The notes: a model not told the origin generated them from the sequence alone. A stretch of 64,000 nucleotides of DNA from Sedimentitalea nanhaiensis DSM 24252 (GCF_000473225.1 NZ_KI421509.1:128362-192361), one strand, 5' to 3'. Counted from the stretch's first letter, positions 53,895 to 62,452 are shown. Numbers and translations are program-made.

Positions 53895-54359
53895 ATGGAC
53901 ATGCGTTCTCGGGTGAATACGGCCCTGAAACAGGCGATGCGTGACAAGGCAACGACCCGCCTGTCGACCCTGCGGCTGATCTGTGCCGCCATCAAGGATC
54001 AGGAAATCGCGGCGCGCGGCGAAGGCAAAGAGGGCGGAGTCGGCGATGCCGAAGTGCTGGCGATCCTCAGCAAGATGGCCAAGCAGCGTCAGGAAAGCGC
54101 GCGTGCCTATGAAGAGGGCGGGCGGCTGGATCTGGCAGAGCGCGAATTGCAGGAAATTGCGATCATCGAGGAATTTCTGCCCAAACAGCTGGACCCCGAT
54201 CAGGTTGCCGCCGCCGTGCGTAAGGCGGTCGAGTCGACCGGTGCGGAATCGATCCGCGACATGGGCAAGGTGATGGCCGAACTCAAGGGCCGCTACACCG
54301 GCCAGATGGATTTCGGCAAGGTCGGCCCGCTGGTCAAGGAGCGTCTCTGCGCCGGGTAA
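53895..54359 (+). CDS. yqeY: GatB/YqeY domain protein
   Basis: A 154-residue protein matching the YqeY family throughout (MDMRSRVNTALKQAMRDKATTRLSTLRLICAAIKDQEIA at the start and the C-terminal GKVMAELKGRYTGQMDFGKV). The fold is shared with the tail of GatB, where it contacts tRNA; free YqeY is suspected to bind tRNA or influence amidotransferase specificity. The gene is divergent from carA, a frequent position in alphaproteobacteria, with 184 bases between them. Confidence 0.92.
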   Translation: MDMRSRVNTALKQAMRDKATTRLSTLRLICAAIKDQEIAARGEGKEGGVGDAEVLAILSKMAKQRQESARAYEEGGRLDLAERELQEIAIIEEFLPKQLDPDQVAAAVRKAVESTGAESIRDMGKVMAELKGRYTGQMDFGKVGPLVKERLCAG

Positions 54360-54369
54360 CGCCTGGCGG

Positions 54370-54864
54370 CTATCGCGGTAGAGGCCGCAGGTCGCGCTGC
54401 AATTCCTGGTACAGGGCGATGCGTTCTTCCTCGGACAGAAAGGCACCGATTTCGACTTCGCGCCCGCCGCCGCGCAGGGTGACATAATGTGGCACCGGAC
54501 CCTCCTTTCGGTGCATCTGCGCGGTTGCCCAATAGCGGTTGCAGGTCCATTCTTGGGTCGCGCCGTTTGGATTGTGGCGCACCAGATGGGCGCGTTCGCG
54601 GGTCAGGGTCAGAATTTCTAGGATCCGGGCGTTTCGGCGGCTGCGCGCCAGTGCGAACCAGATACCGCCCACTGCCAGCATCAGAAACGGCAGAAGTCCC
54701 CACAGCAATACGCTGCCCAATAGCGCGAGCAGGGGGATCAGGATCATCGCAAAGGTGGCCAGGATAAATCCGGCAAACCCCGTTGGCGGCAGCGACTGGT
54801 GTGGCCAGAGATGCAACTCGCGGGTCGGCGCGGTGGGGTCGGCTGTTGTCCAGCTATAGGGCAT
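54370..54864 (-). CDS. DUF2244 inner-membrane protein
   Basis: A 164-residue protein with two adjacent hydrophobic segments (about 28-50 and 53-72) and a C-terminal soluble part (LTRERAHLVRHNPNGATQEWTCNRYWATAQMHRKEG, VPHYVTLRGGGREVEIGAFLSEEER). These blocks identify the DUF2244 family, common near cytochrome oxidase genes in alphaproteobacteria; ctaD is 1.7 kb away on the same strand. The role is unknown, perhaps in oxidase assembly. Confidence 0.82.
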   Translation of the reverse strand: MPYSWTTADPTAPTRELHLWPHQSLPPTGFAGFILATFAMILIPLLALLGSVLLWGLLPFLMLAVGGIWFALARSRRNARILEILTLTRERAHLVRHNPNGATQEWTCNRYWATAQMHRKEGPVPHYVTLRGGGREVEIGAFLSEEERIALYQELQRDLRPLPR

Positions 54865-54882
54865 GGCGCTGCGCTTGCGGTA

Positions 54883-55677
54883 TCATTCGGGGGCGTCGGG
54901 TGATTGGGCGGAGGCATCAGGTGATTGAAGGTGGGATCCGCCAACGGTATTTGTGCCCGCGCTGGGGGCAAAGTCCTGCCGAATGCGGGTTGCCACCAGC
55001 CGAGCCCAGTGGCGATAGACGCGCGCACCGGGGTGGAACCCGTCGTCGGCCATCAGCGCCGGATCCGGCGGCAGGTTCAGGCTGATGTGGGTGCAATCGG
55101 GTTGATCCGCCAGCAGGCGTTGCAGGTGCAGGTCCAACCCGCGGGCATGTCGGCCCAACACCCAGCGCAGCGGCTGTGGCAACAGCGGAAACTGACCCAG
55201 TGGCGGAACGGCGGTGACATAGATCTGCTGCGCGCCACAGTCCCGGCGCAGCAGGTCATACAGGGCCTGCTGTCGTCGCAACCAGCCACCCGGCGCGGCC
55301 AGGCGGGTGGTGTCATTGACGCCCAGGGCCAGCACCACCGCATCTGTACGCATGGGGCGGATGTCGCGCATCCGTGCGAGGGTCGACCGGGTGGTCTCGC
55401 CGGTGCGCGCCTCCAGACGCCAATGCAGGCGGAAATGCGGGTTCAGCGCGGCGGCCAACTGTCCGCTCAACGCATCCTGTTGGCGGGCCACGCCGACACC
55501 GGCAGCCGAAGAATCGCCGAGCACCAGCAGATGTAGATCCGGGCCGGTGCCGTCGATACCCGCGCGCGGGCCTTCGGCCTCGGGCAGAATAAGCGCTTTG
55601 CGGCGCACATGCAGCCCCTGTGCCGCCAAGAGCGGCAGCAGCACCGTTCGGGACAGGATGTCGACGGTTCGTGACAT
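54883..55677 (-). CDS. SGNH/GDSL-family hydrolase
   Basis: The start at the ATG at 55677 (MSRTVDILSRTVLLPLLAAQG) gives 264 residues. SGNH blocks are evident: LLVLGDSSAAGVGVARQ near 46-62 (Ser of block I), a glycine in block II, ALGVNDTTRL near 117 (block III Asn) and DDGFHPGARVYRHWA near 217 (Asp/His of block V). Such enzymes are esterases, lipases or acyl hydrolases. An N-terminal hydrophobic patch suggests membrane association or a poor signal peptide. The substrate is unknown. Confidence 0.85.
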   Translation of the reverse strand: MSRTVDILSRTVLLPLLAAQGLHVRRKALILPEAEGPRAGIDGTGPDLHLLVLGDSSAAGVGVARQQDALSGQLAAALNPHFRLHWRLEARTGETTRSTLARMRDIRPMRTDAVVLALGVNDTTRLAAPGGWLRRQQALYDLLRRDCGAQQIYVTAVPPLGQFPLLPQPLRWVLGRHARGLDLHLQRLLADQPDCTHISLNLPPDPALMADDGFHPGARVYRHWARLVATRIRQDFAPSAGTNTVGGSHLQSPDASAQSPDAPE

Positions 55678-55702
55678 GGTGACCGGACTCCGGCGGGTGC
55701 GG

Positions 55703-56425
55703 TCAGGCGAGGTACTGCTTGGCCTCGTGGAACCGGCTTTCGTCGAAATACCGGGATTCGGCCGAGATGAACCGGCGCAGCACCTTTTGCGCCAGCTTTT
55801 GCCAACCCTCGTCACCGACAATTGCCACGCGGGTCGGGATGTGGTGGTGATCGCGGACCAGCTTGAAGTGATCCCCCAGCGCCGCAAGACCTTGCCAGCC
55901 ATCGAATTCGCGCAGGTCCAGCAACAGCTTGAACGCCCCGTGTTCGCGCACATAGGCGTCCAGGCCGTCTTCGGCGCGCTCATAGGCTTCGGCGTCCAGC
56001 TTGCCCATCAGCTGGACATGCAGCACGCCGTTGTCCAGGGCGGTCACGTGAATGCTGCCCAGCGATTCCGTCAGCCAGCGGCGCGCTTCGTCCAGCTCGT
56101 CCAGATCAAAGGTTTCGACCGGGCCGGGCAGGGCAAAACCCATCACCTTGACCGCGTTCTCGATCCAGTCGGAACCGGTCACCACCGCGATCCGGTCGAA
56201 CCCGGTCCAGTGACGCAGACCCAGGCGCATATCGGCCCAGGCGGCACCGGGTGTGAACCCGTCGAACCCGGGTCCGATGTGCACCAGCATCCGCAGCCGG
56301 TGATGCTCGGTCAGCGCCTGATCCAGAGCCGGGGCCAGGATGTCGTGATAGTCCGGCGCAGTGAGTTTGCCCGTCAAATGGATTTCCATGACGCCTTGGT
56401 CATTTACAGGGATGGCTTCGATCAT
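55703..56425 (-). CDS. Tandem SpoIIAA/STAS-like protein
   Basis: A 240-residue protein starting at the ATG at 56425 (MIEAIPVNDQGVMEIHLTGKLTAPDY). Two copies of a SpoIIAA-like STAS domain are visible, about residues 1-115 and 120-240, with recurrent patterns: GKLTAPDYHD and GKLDAEAYER, LVHIGPGFDGF and LLDLREFDGW, RIAVVTGSDWIENA and RVAIVGDEGWQKLA. Single-domain relatives bind lipids or nucleotides. Duplication in one chain is less common. It is 25 bases upstream of the SGNH gene on the same strand. Confidence 0.82.
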   Translation of the reverse strand: MIEAIPVNDQGVMEIHLTGKLTAPDYHDILAPALDQALTEHHRLRMLVHIGPGFDGFTPGAAWADMRLGLRHWTGFDRIAVVTGSDWIENAVKVMGFALPGPVETFDLDELDEARRWLTESLGSIHVTALDNGVLHVQLMGKLDAEAYERAEDGLDAYVREHGAFKLLLDLREFDGWQGLAALGDHFKLVRDHHHIPTRVAIVGDEGWQKLAQKVLRRFISAESRYFDESRFHEAKQYLA

Positions 56426-56541
56426 GGGGCACTCTCCGGGTGCAATGCGGTCTGCCCCCGCGGCACGCGGTCCGGGCCGGTTCAGGGAACACCATGTCCG
56501 ACCGTTGTTCAACCCCGCTGTCCGTGACCGAACCGCGCAGT

Positions 56542-56573
56542 AAAAAGGCCCCCGAGCGATGCTTGGGGGCCTT
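56542..56573 (-). terminator. Intrinsic terminator for ctaD
   Basis: Thirteen base pairs can form between 56545-56557 and 56561-56573 (AAGGCCCCCGAGC and GCTTGGGGGCCTT, one G-T pair), with a three-base loop. On the minus strand the stem is followed by TTTTTA. This is a strong rho-independent terminator 24 bases after the ctaD stop. Confidence 0.88.
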
Positions 56574-56596
56574 GATTGCAGATCTTTCGGTTTCGC

Positions 56597-58270
56597 TTAG
56601 TGGGCGTGCTTGTGATCCCACTCTTCCTGCTTGGGCAGGGTTTCGAACGTGTGTTCCGGCGGCGGGCAGGGCAGGGTCCATTCCAGCGTGTCGGCATACT
56701 CGTTCCAGGGGTTGTTCTCGGTCACGCGGGCACCGCGGGTGAGCGTGTACCAGACGATGCCGAAGAACAGCAGGAACGACGCAAAGGACAGGAACGCGCC
56801 CAGGCTCGACCAGTAGTTCCAGTAGGCAAAGGCCTCGGGATAGTCGATATAGCGCCGCGGCATGCCCTGACGGCCCAGGAAGTGCTGTGGGAAGAAGGTC
56901 AGGTTGGCCCCGATGAACATCATCCAGAAGTGCACCTTGGCCGCCATCTCGGGATACATCCGTCCGCTCATCTTGGGCAGGTAGAAATACATCCCCGCAA
57001 AGATCGCGAACACCGCTCCCAGGCTCATCACATAGTGGAAATGCGCCACCACGTAATAGGTGTCGTGATAATAGCGGTCCACGGCGGCCTGGCTCAGCAC
57101 GATGCCGGTGACGCCACCGATGGTGAACAGGAACAGGAAGCCAAAGGCCCACAGCATCGGCGCGCGCAGTTCGATGGAACCGCCCCACATGGTGGCGATC
57201 CAGCTAAAGATCTTGACGCCCGTGGGGACTGCGATGACCATGGTGGCCAGCATGAAATAGGCCTGTTGGTTCAGCGTCATGCCGACCGTGTACATATGGT
57301 GCGCCCAGACCACAAAGCCCAACGCCCCGATGGCGATCAGCGCCCAGACCATCGGCAGGTAGCCGAAGATCGGCTTGCGGCTGAAGGTGGCGATGACATG
57401 GCTGATGATGCCGAAACCGGGCAGGATCACGATATACACTTCCGGATGGCCAAAGAACCAAAGGATGTGTTGATACAGGATCGGGTCGCCGCCGCCTGCG
57501 GGATCAAAGAAGGTGAACCCGAAGTTGCGGTCCATCAGCAACATGGTGATGGCACCGGCCAGAACCGGCAGCGACAGCAGGATCAGCCAGGCGGTGACAA
57601 AGATCGACCAGCTGAACAGCGGCACCTTGAACAGGGTCATGCCGGGGGCGCGCATGTTCAGGAAGGTGGTGATCATGTTGATCGCACCCAGGATCGAGCT
57701 GGCACCGGAAACGTGCACGGCAAAGATGGCGAAATCCATCGACATGCCGCCTTCGTTCACCGACAGTGGCGGGTACAGAACCCAACCCACGCCCGATCCG
57801 GCCTGATCGTTGCCCCCCGGTGCGAGCACCGAGCACACCGCCAGGGTGGTGCCGAAAACATACAGCCAGAAGGACAGGTTGTTCATCCGCGGGAACGCCA
57901 TGTCGGGCGCGCCGATCTGCAGCGGCATGAAATAGTTGCCAAAGCCGCCGAACAGGGCCGGAATCACCACGAAGAACATCATCAGGATGCCGTGGCCGGT
58001 GATCAGCACGTTCCACAAATGACCGTTGGGCGTACAGTCCGCCGCCGAGTCGGCAATCAGCCGGGCGCCTTCCATACACATGTACTGCACCCCGGGCTCC
58101 ATCAGCTCGAGTCGCATGTAGACGGTGAACCCGACCGAAATCAGTCCCGCAAATGCGGAAACGACCAGGTACAGAATCCCGATATCCTTATGGTTGGTGG
58201 ACATGAACCAGCGCGTGAAGAAACTGCGCTCGTCCGTGTGCTCGTGACCATGAATGGCTGCGTCTGCCAT
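56597..58270 (-). CDS. ctaD: Cytochrome c oxidase subunit I (aa3 type)
   Basis: Catalytic subunit of the terminal oxidase, 557 residues and about 12 transmembrane helices. WSTNHKDIG-type start ([13 protein letters not shown] near 23), the low-spin haem and copper ligands in helices II, VI, VII and X, and [17 protein letters not shown] near 277-293 (CuB histidine-tyrosine pair) are evident; the D and K proton-path residues lie in GGFGNYFMP and nearby. A GGAGG site precedes the ATG. An FNR-type site about 100 bases upstream suggests oxygen-dependent repression, as for aa3 oxidase in Rhodobacter. Subunits II and III are elsewhere. Confidence 0.97.
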   Translation of the reverse strand: MADAAIHGHEHTDERSFFTRWFMSTNHKDIGILYLVVSAFAGLISVGFTVYMRLELMEPGVQYMCMEGARLIADSAADCTPNGHLWNVLITGHGILMMFFVVIPALFGGFGNYFMPLQIGAPDMAFPRMNNLSFWLYVFGTTLAVCSVLAPGGNDQAGSGVGWVLYPPLSVNEGGMSMDFAIFAVHVSGASSILGAINMITTFLNMRAPGMTLFKVPLFSWSIFVTAWLILLSLPVLAGAITMLLMDRNFGFTFFDPAGGGDPILYQHILWFFGHPEVYIVILPGFGIISHVIATFSRKPIFGYLPMVWALIAIGALGFVVWAHHMYTVGMTLNQQAYFMLATMVIAVPTGVKIFSWIATMWGGSIELRAPMLWAFGFLFLFTIGGVTGIVLSQAAVDRYYHDTYYVVAHFHYVMSLGAVFAIFAGMYFYLPKMSGRMYPEMAAKVHFWMMFIGANLTFFPQHFLGRQGMPRRYIDYPEAFAYWNYWSSLGAFLSFASFLLFFGIVWYTLTRGARVTENNPWNEYADTLEWTLPCPPPEHTFETLPKQEEWDHKHAH

Positions 58271-58370
58271 TTGGCGCCTCCTGTTGAAAATGGCCGCGCA
58301 CCGAGGTTACGGCACGCGTGTGCTCCTTTCAGGTTTTAGAATGGCAGTAAGGAGGCTTCAATGGCCGAGT

Positions 58371-58384
58371 TTGATCTGGATCAA
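58371..58384. promoter_or_regulatory. Perfect FNR/FnrL box upstream of ctaD
   Basis: TTGAT-CTGG-ATCAA matches the FNR consensus exactly. It lies 101 bases upstream of ctaD (minus strand) and 118 bases upstream of the HIT gene (plus strand). In Rhodobacter-type bacteria FnrL represses aa3 oxidase at low oxygen, so ctaD is the more likely target; control of the HIT gene is possible. Confidence 0.7.
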
Positions 58385-58501
58385 GATAAATTGCCGCGCC
58401 CCCTTGCATTTGAGCCCGCCGCCGCCCGTTCTCGGGCTTGACGGGCGCTCTGGTGCGGCTCACAAACCGCAAAACGTTTCAGGCCGCAGAAAGGGTTTTT
58501 C

Positions 58502-58936
58502 ATGAGCGAGGCTTCCGCTTCTTACGATCCAGACAACATTTTTGCCAAGATCCTGCGTGGCGAAATTCCATCGACCCGGGTCTATGAGGATGACGCGACG
58601 CTGGTCTTCATGGATATCATGCCGCGTGCGGACGGTCATTGCCTGGTGATTCCAAAAACGCCCTGCCGCAATATTCTGGATGCCAGTCCGGCCCAGCTGG
58701 CGGCGGTGATGGAGACGGTGCAAAAGGTCAGCCACGCGGTGATGCGGGCCTTTGGGGCCACCGGGGTGACAATCCAGCAATTCAACGAGGCGGACGGAGG
58801 GCAGGAAGTGTTTCACCTGCATTTTCACATCCTGCCGCGCCATTCCGATGTCCGTCTGCGCCCGCCAGGGAACATGGGCGACATGGAGCAGATCGCGGGT
58901 CATGCCGAACGGATTCGCGCCGCTCTGAGCATTTAG
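58502..58936 (+). CDS. HIT-family nucleotide hydrolase (HINT type)
   Basis: A 144-residue HIT protein with the signature EVFHLHFHILPR near residues 102-113 (HxHxHxx motif; His of the triad is the catalyst). The N-terminal part (IFAKILRGEIPSTRVYEDDATLVFMDIMPRADGHCLVIPK) is typical of HINT enzymes that cleave AMP-lysine or adenosine phosphoramidate bonds. Physiological substrate is unknown. The promoter region is shared with ctaD and its FNR box. Confidence 0.93.
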   Translation: MSEASASYDPDNIFAKILRGEIPSTRVYEDDATLVFMDIMPRADGHCLVIPKTPCRNILDASPAQLAAVMETVQKVSHAVMRAFGATGVTIQQFNEADGGQEVFHLHFHILPRHSDVRLRPPGNMGDMEQIAGHAERIRAALSI

Positions 58937-58988
58937 GCGCCGATCGTCTCGCCGGTCGTTTTCGCAACGCCAAACGGCGAGATGGGAT
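58937..58988. other. Short spacer after the HIT gene
   Basis: Nothing coding is seen between the HIT stop and the decayed tautomerase reading frame; no terminator hairpin was recognised. Confidence 0.4.
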
Positions 58989-59144
58989 ATGCCATCCATG
59001 GAGATCCAGGTGCTGGAGACTGTGTTTTCAGCGACGGAAAAGGCCGAAATGATCAGGTGCGTGGCCGATGCAGTTGGCGGCGGCCGTATCGCCGGAAGCA
59101 TGCCGCGCGGCGCAACCATGATCATGGTTGCCATCGCAAGCTGA
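58989..59144 (+). pseudogene. 4-oxalocrotonate tautomerase-family remnant
   Basis: An ATG at 58989 opens 51 codons: the first 30 (MPSMEIQVLETVFSATEKAE... RCVADAVG) match the tautomerase family pattern with the catalytic proline after Met, and later ATMIMV fits its second strand. The next expected segment (VEEI-SGDWGIGG) is missing: the frame reads AIAS and stops at 59142, and fragments such as GQQ lie in the continuing sequence. It is therefore a truncated or frameshifted copy, unlikely to form the usual hexamer or trimer. A short functional protein is possible but improbable. Confidence 0.5.
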
Positions 59145-59317
59145 AGAGATGCGATCGAAATCGGGCAGCAGGAACTTTTTGCTCATAGAACCGGATCGTC
59201 GGCACCTGATCCCGTGCGCCGTGCCATCTCGCCGATAGAAAACAACGCAATACCTCTTGAACCTCTAGCGACTAAAGATATTAGACTGCCACTTGCGACT
59301 GGTAAAGGACCCGATTC
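59145..59317. other. Spacer before the CDF transporter gene
   Basis: These 173 bases probably contain decayed 3' sequence of the tautomerase and the promoter of the cation transporter. No clear zinc-responsive operator or terminator was seen. Confidence 0.35.
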
Positions 59318-60238
59318 ATGCCGCACGATCATCATGGCCACCATCATCATCACATCGATCCGCAGGCCGGGGATGCCCGGGTGGCCTGGGCCGTGGCCGT
59401 CAACATGGCGCTGACGGTGGCGCAGGTTATCGGCGGGCTGCTGTCCGGATCGCTGGCGTTGATCGCGGATGCGCTGCATAATTTTTCCGACGCGGTGGCG
59501 CTGATCATTGCATTTGCCGCGCGCAAGATCGCCCGGCGCCCGGCGGATGCGCAGATGAGTTTCGGGTATGGGCGGGTCGAAGTGGTGGCGGCGCTGGTCA
59601 ACTATACGACGCTGGTCGTGATTGCGATCTATCTGGTTTACGAAGGGGTTGCGCGCTTTTTTGACCCGCAACCCATTGACGGCTGGCTGGTGGTCTGGAT
59701 CGCGGTCATCGCGCTGGTGATCGATCTGGTGACAGCGGCGCTGACCTATTCGATGTCACGCGACAGCATGAACATTCGCGCCGCCTTTTTGCATAACGTC
59801 GCCGATGCGCTGGGGTCGGTTGCGGTCATCGTCGCCGGGACTTTGGTGATCCTCAAGGGCTGGACCTGGGTCGATCCGCTGGTGACCTTGCTGATCGCCG
59901 GTTACATCCTGTGGCATGTCAAGGCCGAGATCGGCAGCGTCATCCGGGTTCTGATGCTGGGGCAACCGGTGGGAGTGGACACCGGGGACGTCATCGCCGA
60001 CATCCGCGCGGCGGAGGGTGTCGAGGATGTACACCATGTTCACCTGTGGCTGATGCAGGAACACCAGGCGGCACTGCAGGCGCATGTGGTGGTCGCCAGC
60101 ACCGATTGGCCCGGTGCCGAGGCGATCCGTTCCGACCTCAAGGCGCGTCTGGCGCGCAACTTTGGCATTGCCCATACCACACTGGAACTGGAGAGCGCCG
60201 CCCACGGCTGTAGCGGGGCGCAGCTGATCGGGCATTGA
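59318..60238 (+). CDS. Cation diffusion facilitator (zinc-type exporter)
   Basis: A 306-residue CDF metal/proton antiporter. The N-terminus is histidine-rich (MPHDHHGHHHHH), consistent with zinc or a similar metal. Six transmembrane helices follow; helix II carries LIADALHNFSDAVAL (HD-type site) and helix V HNVADALGSVAVIV (HxxxD), the A-site ligands of Zn/Cd exporters. The cytosolic C-terminal domain (about 210-300) has DVHHVHLWLMQEHQAAL. An AAAGGA site precedes the ATG. It converges on lipB. Confidence 0.9.
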   Translation: MPHDHHGHHHHHIDPQAGDARVAWAVAVNMALTVAQVIGGLLSGSLALIADALHNFSDAVALIIAFAARKIARRPADAQMSFGYGRVEVVAALVNYTTLVVIAIYLVYEGVARFFDPQPIDGWLVVWIAVIALVIDLVTAALTYSMSRDSMNIRAAFLHNVADALGSVAVIVAGTLVILKGWTWVDPLVTLLIAGYILWHVKAEIGSVIRVLMLGQPVGVDTGDVIADIRAAEGVEDVHHVHLWLMQEHQAALQAHVVVASTDWPGAEAIRSDLKARLARNFGIAHTTLELESAAHGCSGAQLIGH

Positions 60239-60246
60239 TCCGGGCG

Positions 60247-60897
60247 TTAGCTGCCGAAAACCGTATCGAAACTGCGGCGCAACGCGACATCCACATCGGC
60301 CATCGTCACCGGCAGGCCCAGATCGACAAGGCTGGTGACGCCATGTTCGGTGATTCCGCAGGGCACGATGCCGCCGAAATGTTCCAGATCTGGCTCGACG
60401 TTGATCGAGATGCCGTGAAAGCTGACCCATTTGCGCAACCGGATGCCGATGGCAGCGATCTTGTCCTCGGCCCTGGCGCCGGTGGCGGTGCGGGGCTTGT
60501 CGTCGCGCTCGACCCAGACCCCGACACGGCCCTCGCGAATGTGGCCGGTGACATTGAACTCGGCCAGCGCCGCGATCACCCAGTTTTCCAGCTGTTTGAC
60601 AAAGGCGCGCACATCATGGCCGCGCTGGCCCACATTCAGCATCACATAGACCACCCGCTGCCCCGGCCCGTGATAGGTATACTGCCCGCCGCGCCGGGTC
60701 TCGTGGACCGGGAAACGGTGCGGATCGGTCAGATCCGCAGGCCGCGCGCTGGTGCCGGCGGTGTACAGCGGCGGGTGTTCGAGCAGCCAGATACATTCCT
60801 CGGCTCTGCTCTCGGCAATCGCAGCGGCGCGCGCCTCCATAAAGGCAACTGCGGACAGATAGTCCGTCATCCCGTCCGATGTGATCCACTCTACCAT
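60247..60897 (-). CDS. lipB: Octanoyl-[ACP]:protein N-octanoyltransferase
   Basis: LipB moves octanoate from acyl carrier protein to the lipoyl domains of pyruvate, 2-oxoglutarate and glycine-cleavage complexes. The ATG at 60897 ([13 protein letters not shown]) gives 216 residues. Motifs: [13 protein letters not shown] near 37, [22 protein letters not shown] near 68-89, catalytic lysine in [19 protein letters not shown] near 142-160 and the cysteine in GGIVPCGI near 176. All key residues are present. LipA is not in the window. Confidence 0.95.
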   Translation of the reverse strand: MVEWITSDGMTDYLSAVAFMEARAAAIAESRAEECIWLLEHPPLYTAGTSARPADLTDPHRFPVHETRRGGQYTYHGPGQRVVYVMLNVGQRGHDVRAFVKQLENWVIAALAEFNVTGHIREGRVGVWVERDDKPRTATGARAEDKIAAIGIRLRKWVSFHGISINVEPDLEHFGGIVPCGITEHGVTSLVDLGLPVTMADVDVALRRSFDTVFGS

Positions 60898-61059
60898 ACC
60901 CCATGCTTTAGCCTGCCCGGGCAAAGGGGAAAAGCCCTCGGGAGCAGCGAAAGCGCGGTTGCTGTACCGGTCCCGCCAATGGGGGGCGCCGCCGCCTGCT
61001 TTTTCTCTTCACAAGCCGCAGGCGTTGGTCTATAGCCCGGCTTCACCAAGCCTAGGTGT

Positions 61060-61146
61060 GCGGCCGTGGCGGAATTGGTAGACGCGCAGCGTTGAGGTCG
61101 CTGTGGGGTAACACCCGTGGAAGTTCGAGTCTTCTCGGCCGCACCA
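61060..61146 (+). tRNA. tRNA-Leu (anticodon GAG)
   Basis: The 87-base gene has acceptor pairs GCGGCCG (61060-61066) and CGGCCGC, a long variable arm typical of leucine tRNA, T-loop GTTCGAGTC and an encoded CCA at 61144-61146. The anticodon stem CAGCG/CGCTG encloses TTGAGGT, giving anticodon GAG that reads CUC and CUU. Confidence 0.95.
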
Positions 61147-61224
61147 TCTCCAACTCCTTAAAATAACATAAGAACAGGTCTTTAGCCCTGTAAAATGTCA
61201 CACATAGGTGCCTGACGATCCATT

Positions 61225-61518
61225 TTAAGGTGATGTGATGGCCAGCGAAATCAGGCGAAAGGCTATTGGCACAATCTGCAACGCGGTTCCGCCCGCAATG
61301 AAAAGCAAACCCCGCCGCGCCCCACGCGAAGACGCAAGCAGGTTTTGCACCATGGGGAGGCGCAAATTTTCTTCGCGTGTTTTGCCGGAAAACCTAGCAA
61401 GTCCAATATCGATTGCGTCGTCTTCCTTTAGGATAACAGCGCGGGCCGTGATCCAAGCCCCGGCAAGGGTAATAGCCAAGCCTAAAACAGTAAGTATGTC
61501 GGAAGTAACGCTATCCAT
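61225..61518 (-). CDS. Small membrane protein of the tRNA-flanked island
   Basis: A 97-residue protein with two hydrophobic segments (about 8-29 and 70-93) joined by a charged loop (KEDDAIDIGLARFSGKTREENLRL). Its base composition is nearer normal than the other island genes. The loop and helix pattern resemble holin-like or small stress-type membrane proteins, but I recognise no family. It is the last of a minus-strand series that begins with a DUF2158 gene. Confidence 0.55.
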   Translation of the reverse strand: MDSVTSDILTVLGLAITLAGAWITARAVILKEDDAIDIGLARFSGKTREENLRLPMVQNLLASSRGARRGLLFIAGGTALQIVPIAFRLISLAITSP

Positions 61519-61563
61519 ACAAGAACCTTGTGCCTTCGCCGCAATTACGGGTCGGAAACATCT

Positions 61564-61764
61564 TCACTGTTGTCGCCCCGGCTGATCGGTTTCAAGCCGA
61601 ATGCGCCAGAACTTGCCCGTACGTTCATAGACAGCTTCGGACGTAAGTTGGTTAAAAATCTTCAATACGTCTTTGCCAAGGCACAAGTTCGAAGACTTGT
61701 CGAAGTATGCCAATGTCTCTTCGTTTAATTGAAAGAGGTGACTTGCGACAGCTTCTTGATACAA
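61564..61764 (-). CDS. Small hypothetical protein, 66 residues, TTG start
   Basis: The frame opens with TTG at 61764, 11 bases after AAGGA on the minus strand, three bases after the stop of a 17-codon ORF. The peptide (MYQEAVASHLFQLNEETLAYFDKSSNLCLG...) has ordinary amino-acid composition, and reading it in AT-rich DNA makes a chance open frame less likely than elsewhere. No motif is recognised. It may be a partner of the DUF2158 protein. Confidence 0.45.
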   Translation of the reverse strand: MYQEAVASHLFQLNEETLAYFDKSSNLCLGKDVLKIFNQLTSEAVYERTGKFWRIRLETDQPGRQQ

Positions 61765-61767
61765 TAA

Positions 61768-61821
61768 TCAAAATTCCTTGTATTCATCTAGCATCCATTG
61801 CGCGGCTTCCGCTTCAGTCAT
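61768..61821 (-). CDS. Possible 17-residue protein coupled to the DUF2158 gene
   Basis: ATG at 61821 lies inside the last codons of the DUF2158 gene (8-base overlap), and the frame ends at 61768 (MTEAEAAQWMLDEYKEF). The sequence is a neat acidic amphipathic helix of plausible composition. Overlap with the upstream gene and a short gap to the next suggest translation in series. Too small for confident calling. Confidence 0.3.
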   Translation of the reverse strand: MTEAEAAQWMLDEYKEF

Positions 61822-62035
61822 GGCTTTGTGGGGCAACGTACGCTTTTAATGTTTCTTCTTCGAAATGGGTACGTTCCTTCGAATCGCCTTTGAACCATTT
61901 GCAGTTGTAACCTTCTCTGCTCGAACCGAAAGCTGTCTCGACCTTTGAAACGGTCATCGCGGGATCGCCAGATTTAAGTTGAACAATATCGCCGGGGGAG
62001 AACTTAGCGGACGTGATGTAGTTCCTCTTTCGCAA
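61814..62035 (-). CDS. DUF2158 (YodC-like) small protein
   Basis: The 73-residue frame begins with TTG at 62035. FSPGDIVQLKSGDPAMTVSKVE near residues 12-33 and YNCKWFKGDSKERTHFEEETLKAY near 43-66 are the two conserved blocks of DUF2158 proteins, small SH3-like beta barrels often found in mobile or accessory DNA. Only family resemblance can be stated; function is unknown. An alternative start at ATC or TTG nearby cannot be excluded. Confidence 0.7.
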   Translation of the reverse strand: MRKRNYITSAKFSPGDIVQLKSGDPAMTVSKVETAFGSSREGYNCKWFKGDSKERTHFEEETLKAYVAPQSHD

Positions 62036-62287
62036 TAGGTGGACGTATCTTGTGCCATCATATGCGATATTGCGTCGTAGCCCAGAACGAGGCTAACGTA
62101 GTGCGTCCGGTCGAATGGTTTGACGCAGCGGTGCCGACAGGGCGACACGCGAAGTGTATTCACGTCTTCGTGAGCGTTCTCCGGGTATTCTGAGACGGTT
62201 CTGTGGCCTTGGACCCATTAGACAATGCTTAGGCAAGGCGCGGCGGCTAAGAATTTATCCAGTAAATACAATACTTTACAGGGATAA
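62036..62287. other. AT-richer spacer between DUF2158 gene and tRNA-Glu
   Basis: No convincing gene is seen. A minus-strand frame at 61954-62163 (MNTLRVSPCRHRC...) overlaps the DUF2158 gene and has atypical composition, so it is not called. The region presumably holds the island promoter. Confidence 0.35.
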
Positions 62288-62363
62288 GTGGCAGCCCGTA
62301 GGGGAATCGAACCCCTCTTTCCAGGTTGAAAACCTGGCGTCCTAACCGATAGACGAACGGGCC
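62288..62363 (-). tRNA. tRNA-Glu (anticodon TTC)
   Basis: Read on the minus strand, GGCCCGT pairs with ACGGGCT (one G-T at the end), the T-loop is TTCGATT, and the anticodon loop TTTTCAA gives TTC. The discriminator G and an encoded CCA end at 62288. Length is 76 bases. Confidence 0.95.
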
Positions 62364-62452
62364 ACTGTTAGTGAGCGGTTCATTAGGCAATCGCCGGTTT
62401 GGGCGCAAGCGAAAAAAACACGGACGGGCCAAGAAATCTGATTTTCCATGTA

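Noticed and set aside
61060-61146. tRNA-Leu as integration site of the adjoining island
   Set aside because: No repeat of the tRNA 3' end was found in the next 1.2 kb and no integrase gene is present.
62154-62345. Plus-strand frame across the tRNA-Glu region
   Set aside because: It runs through the tRNA gene on the opposite strand and has no protein-like pattern.
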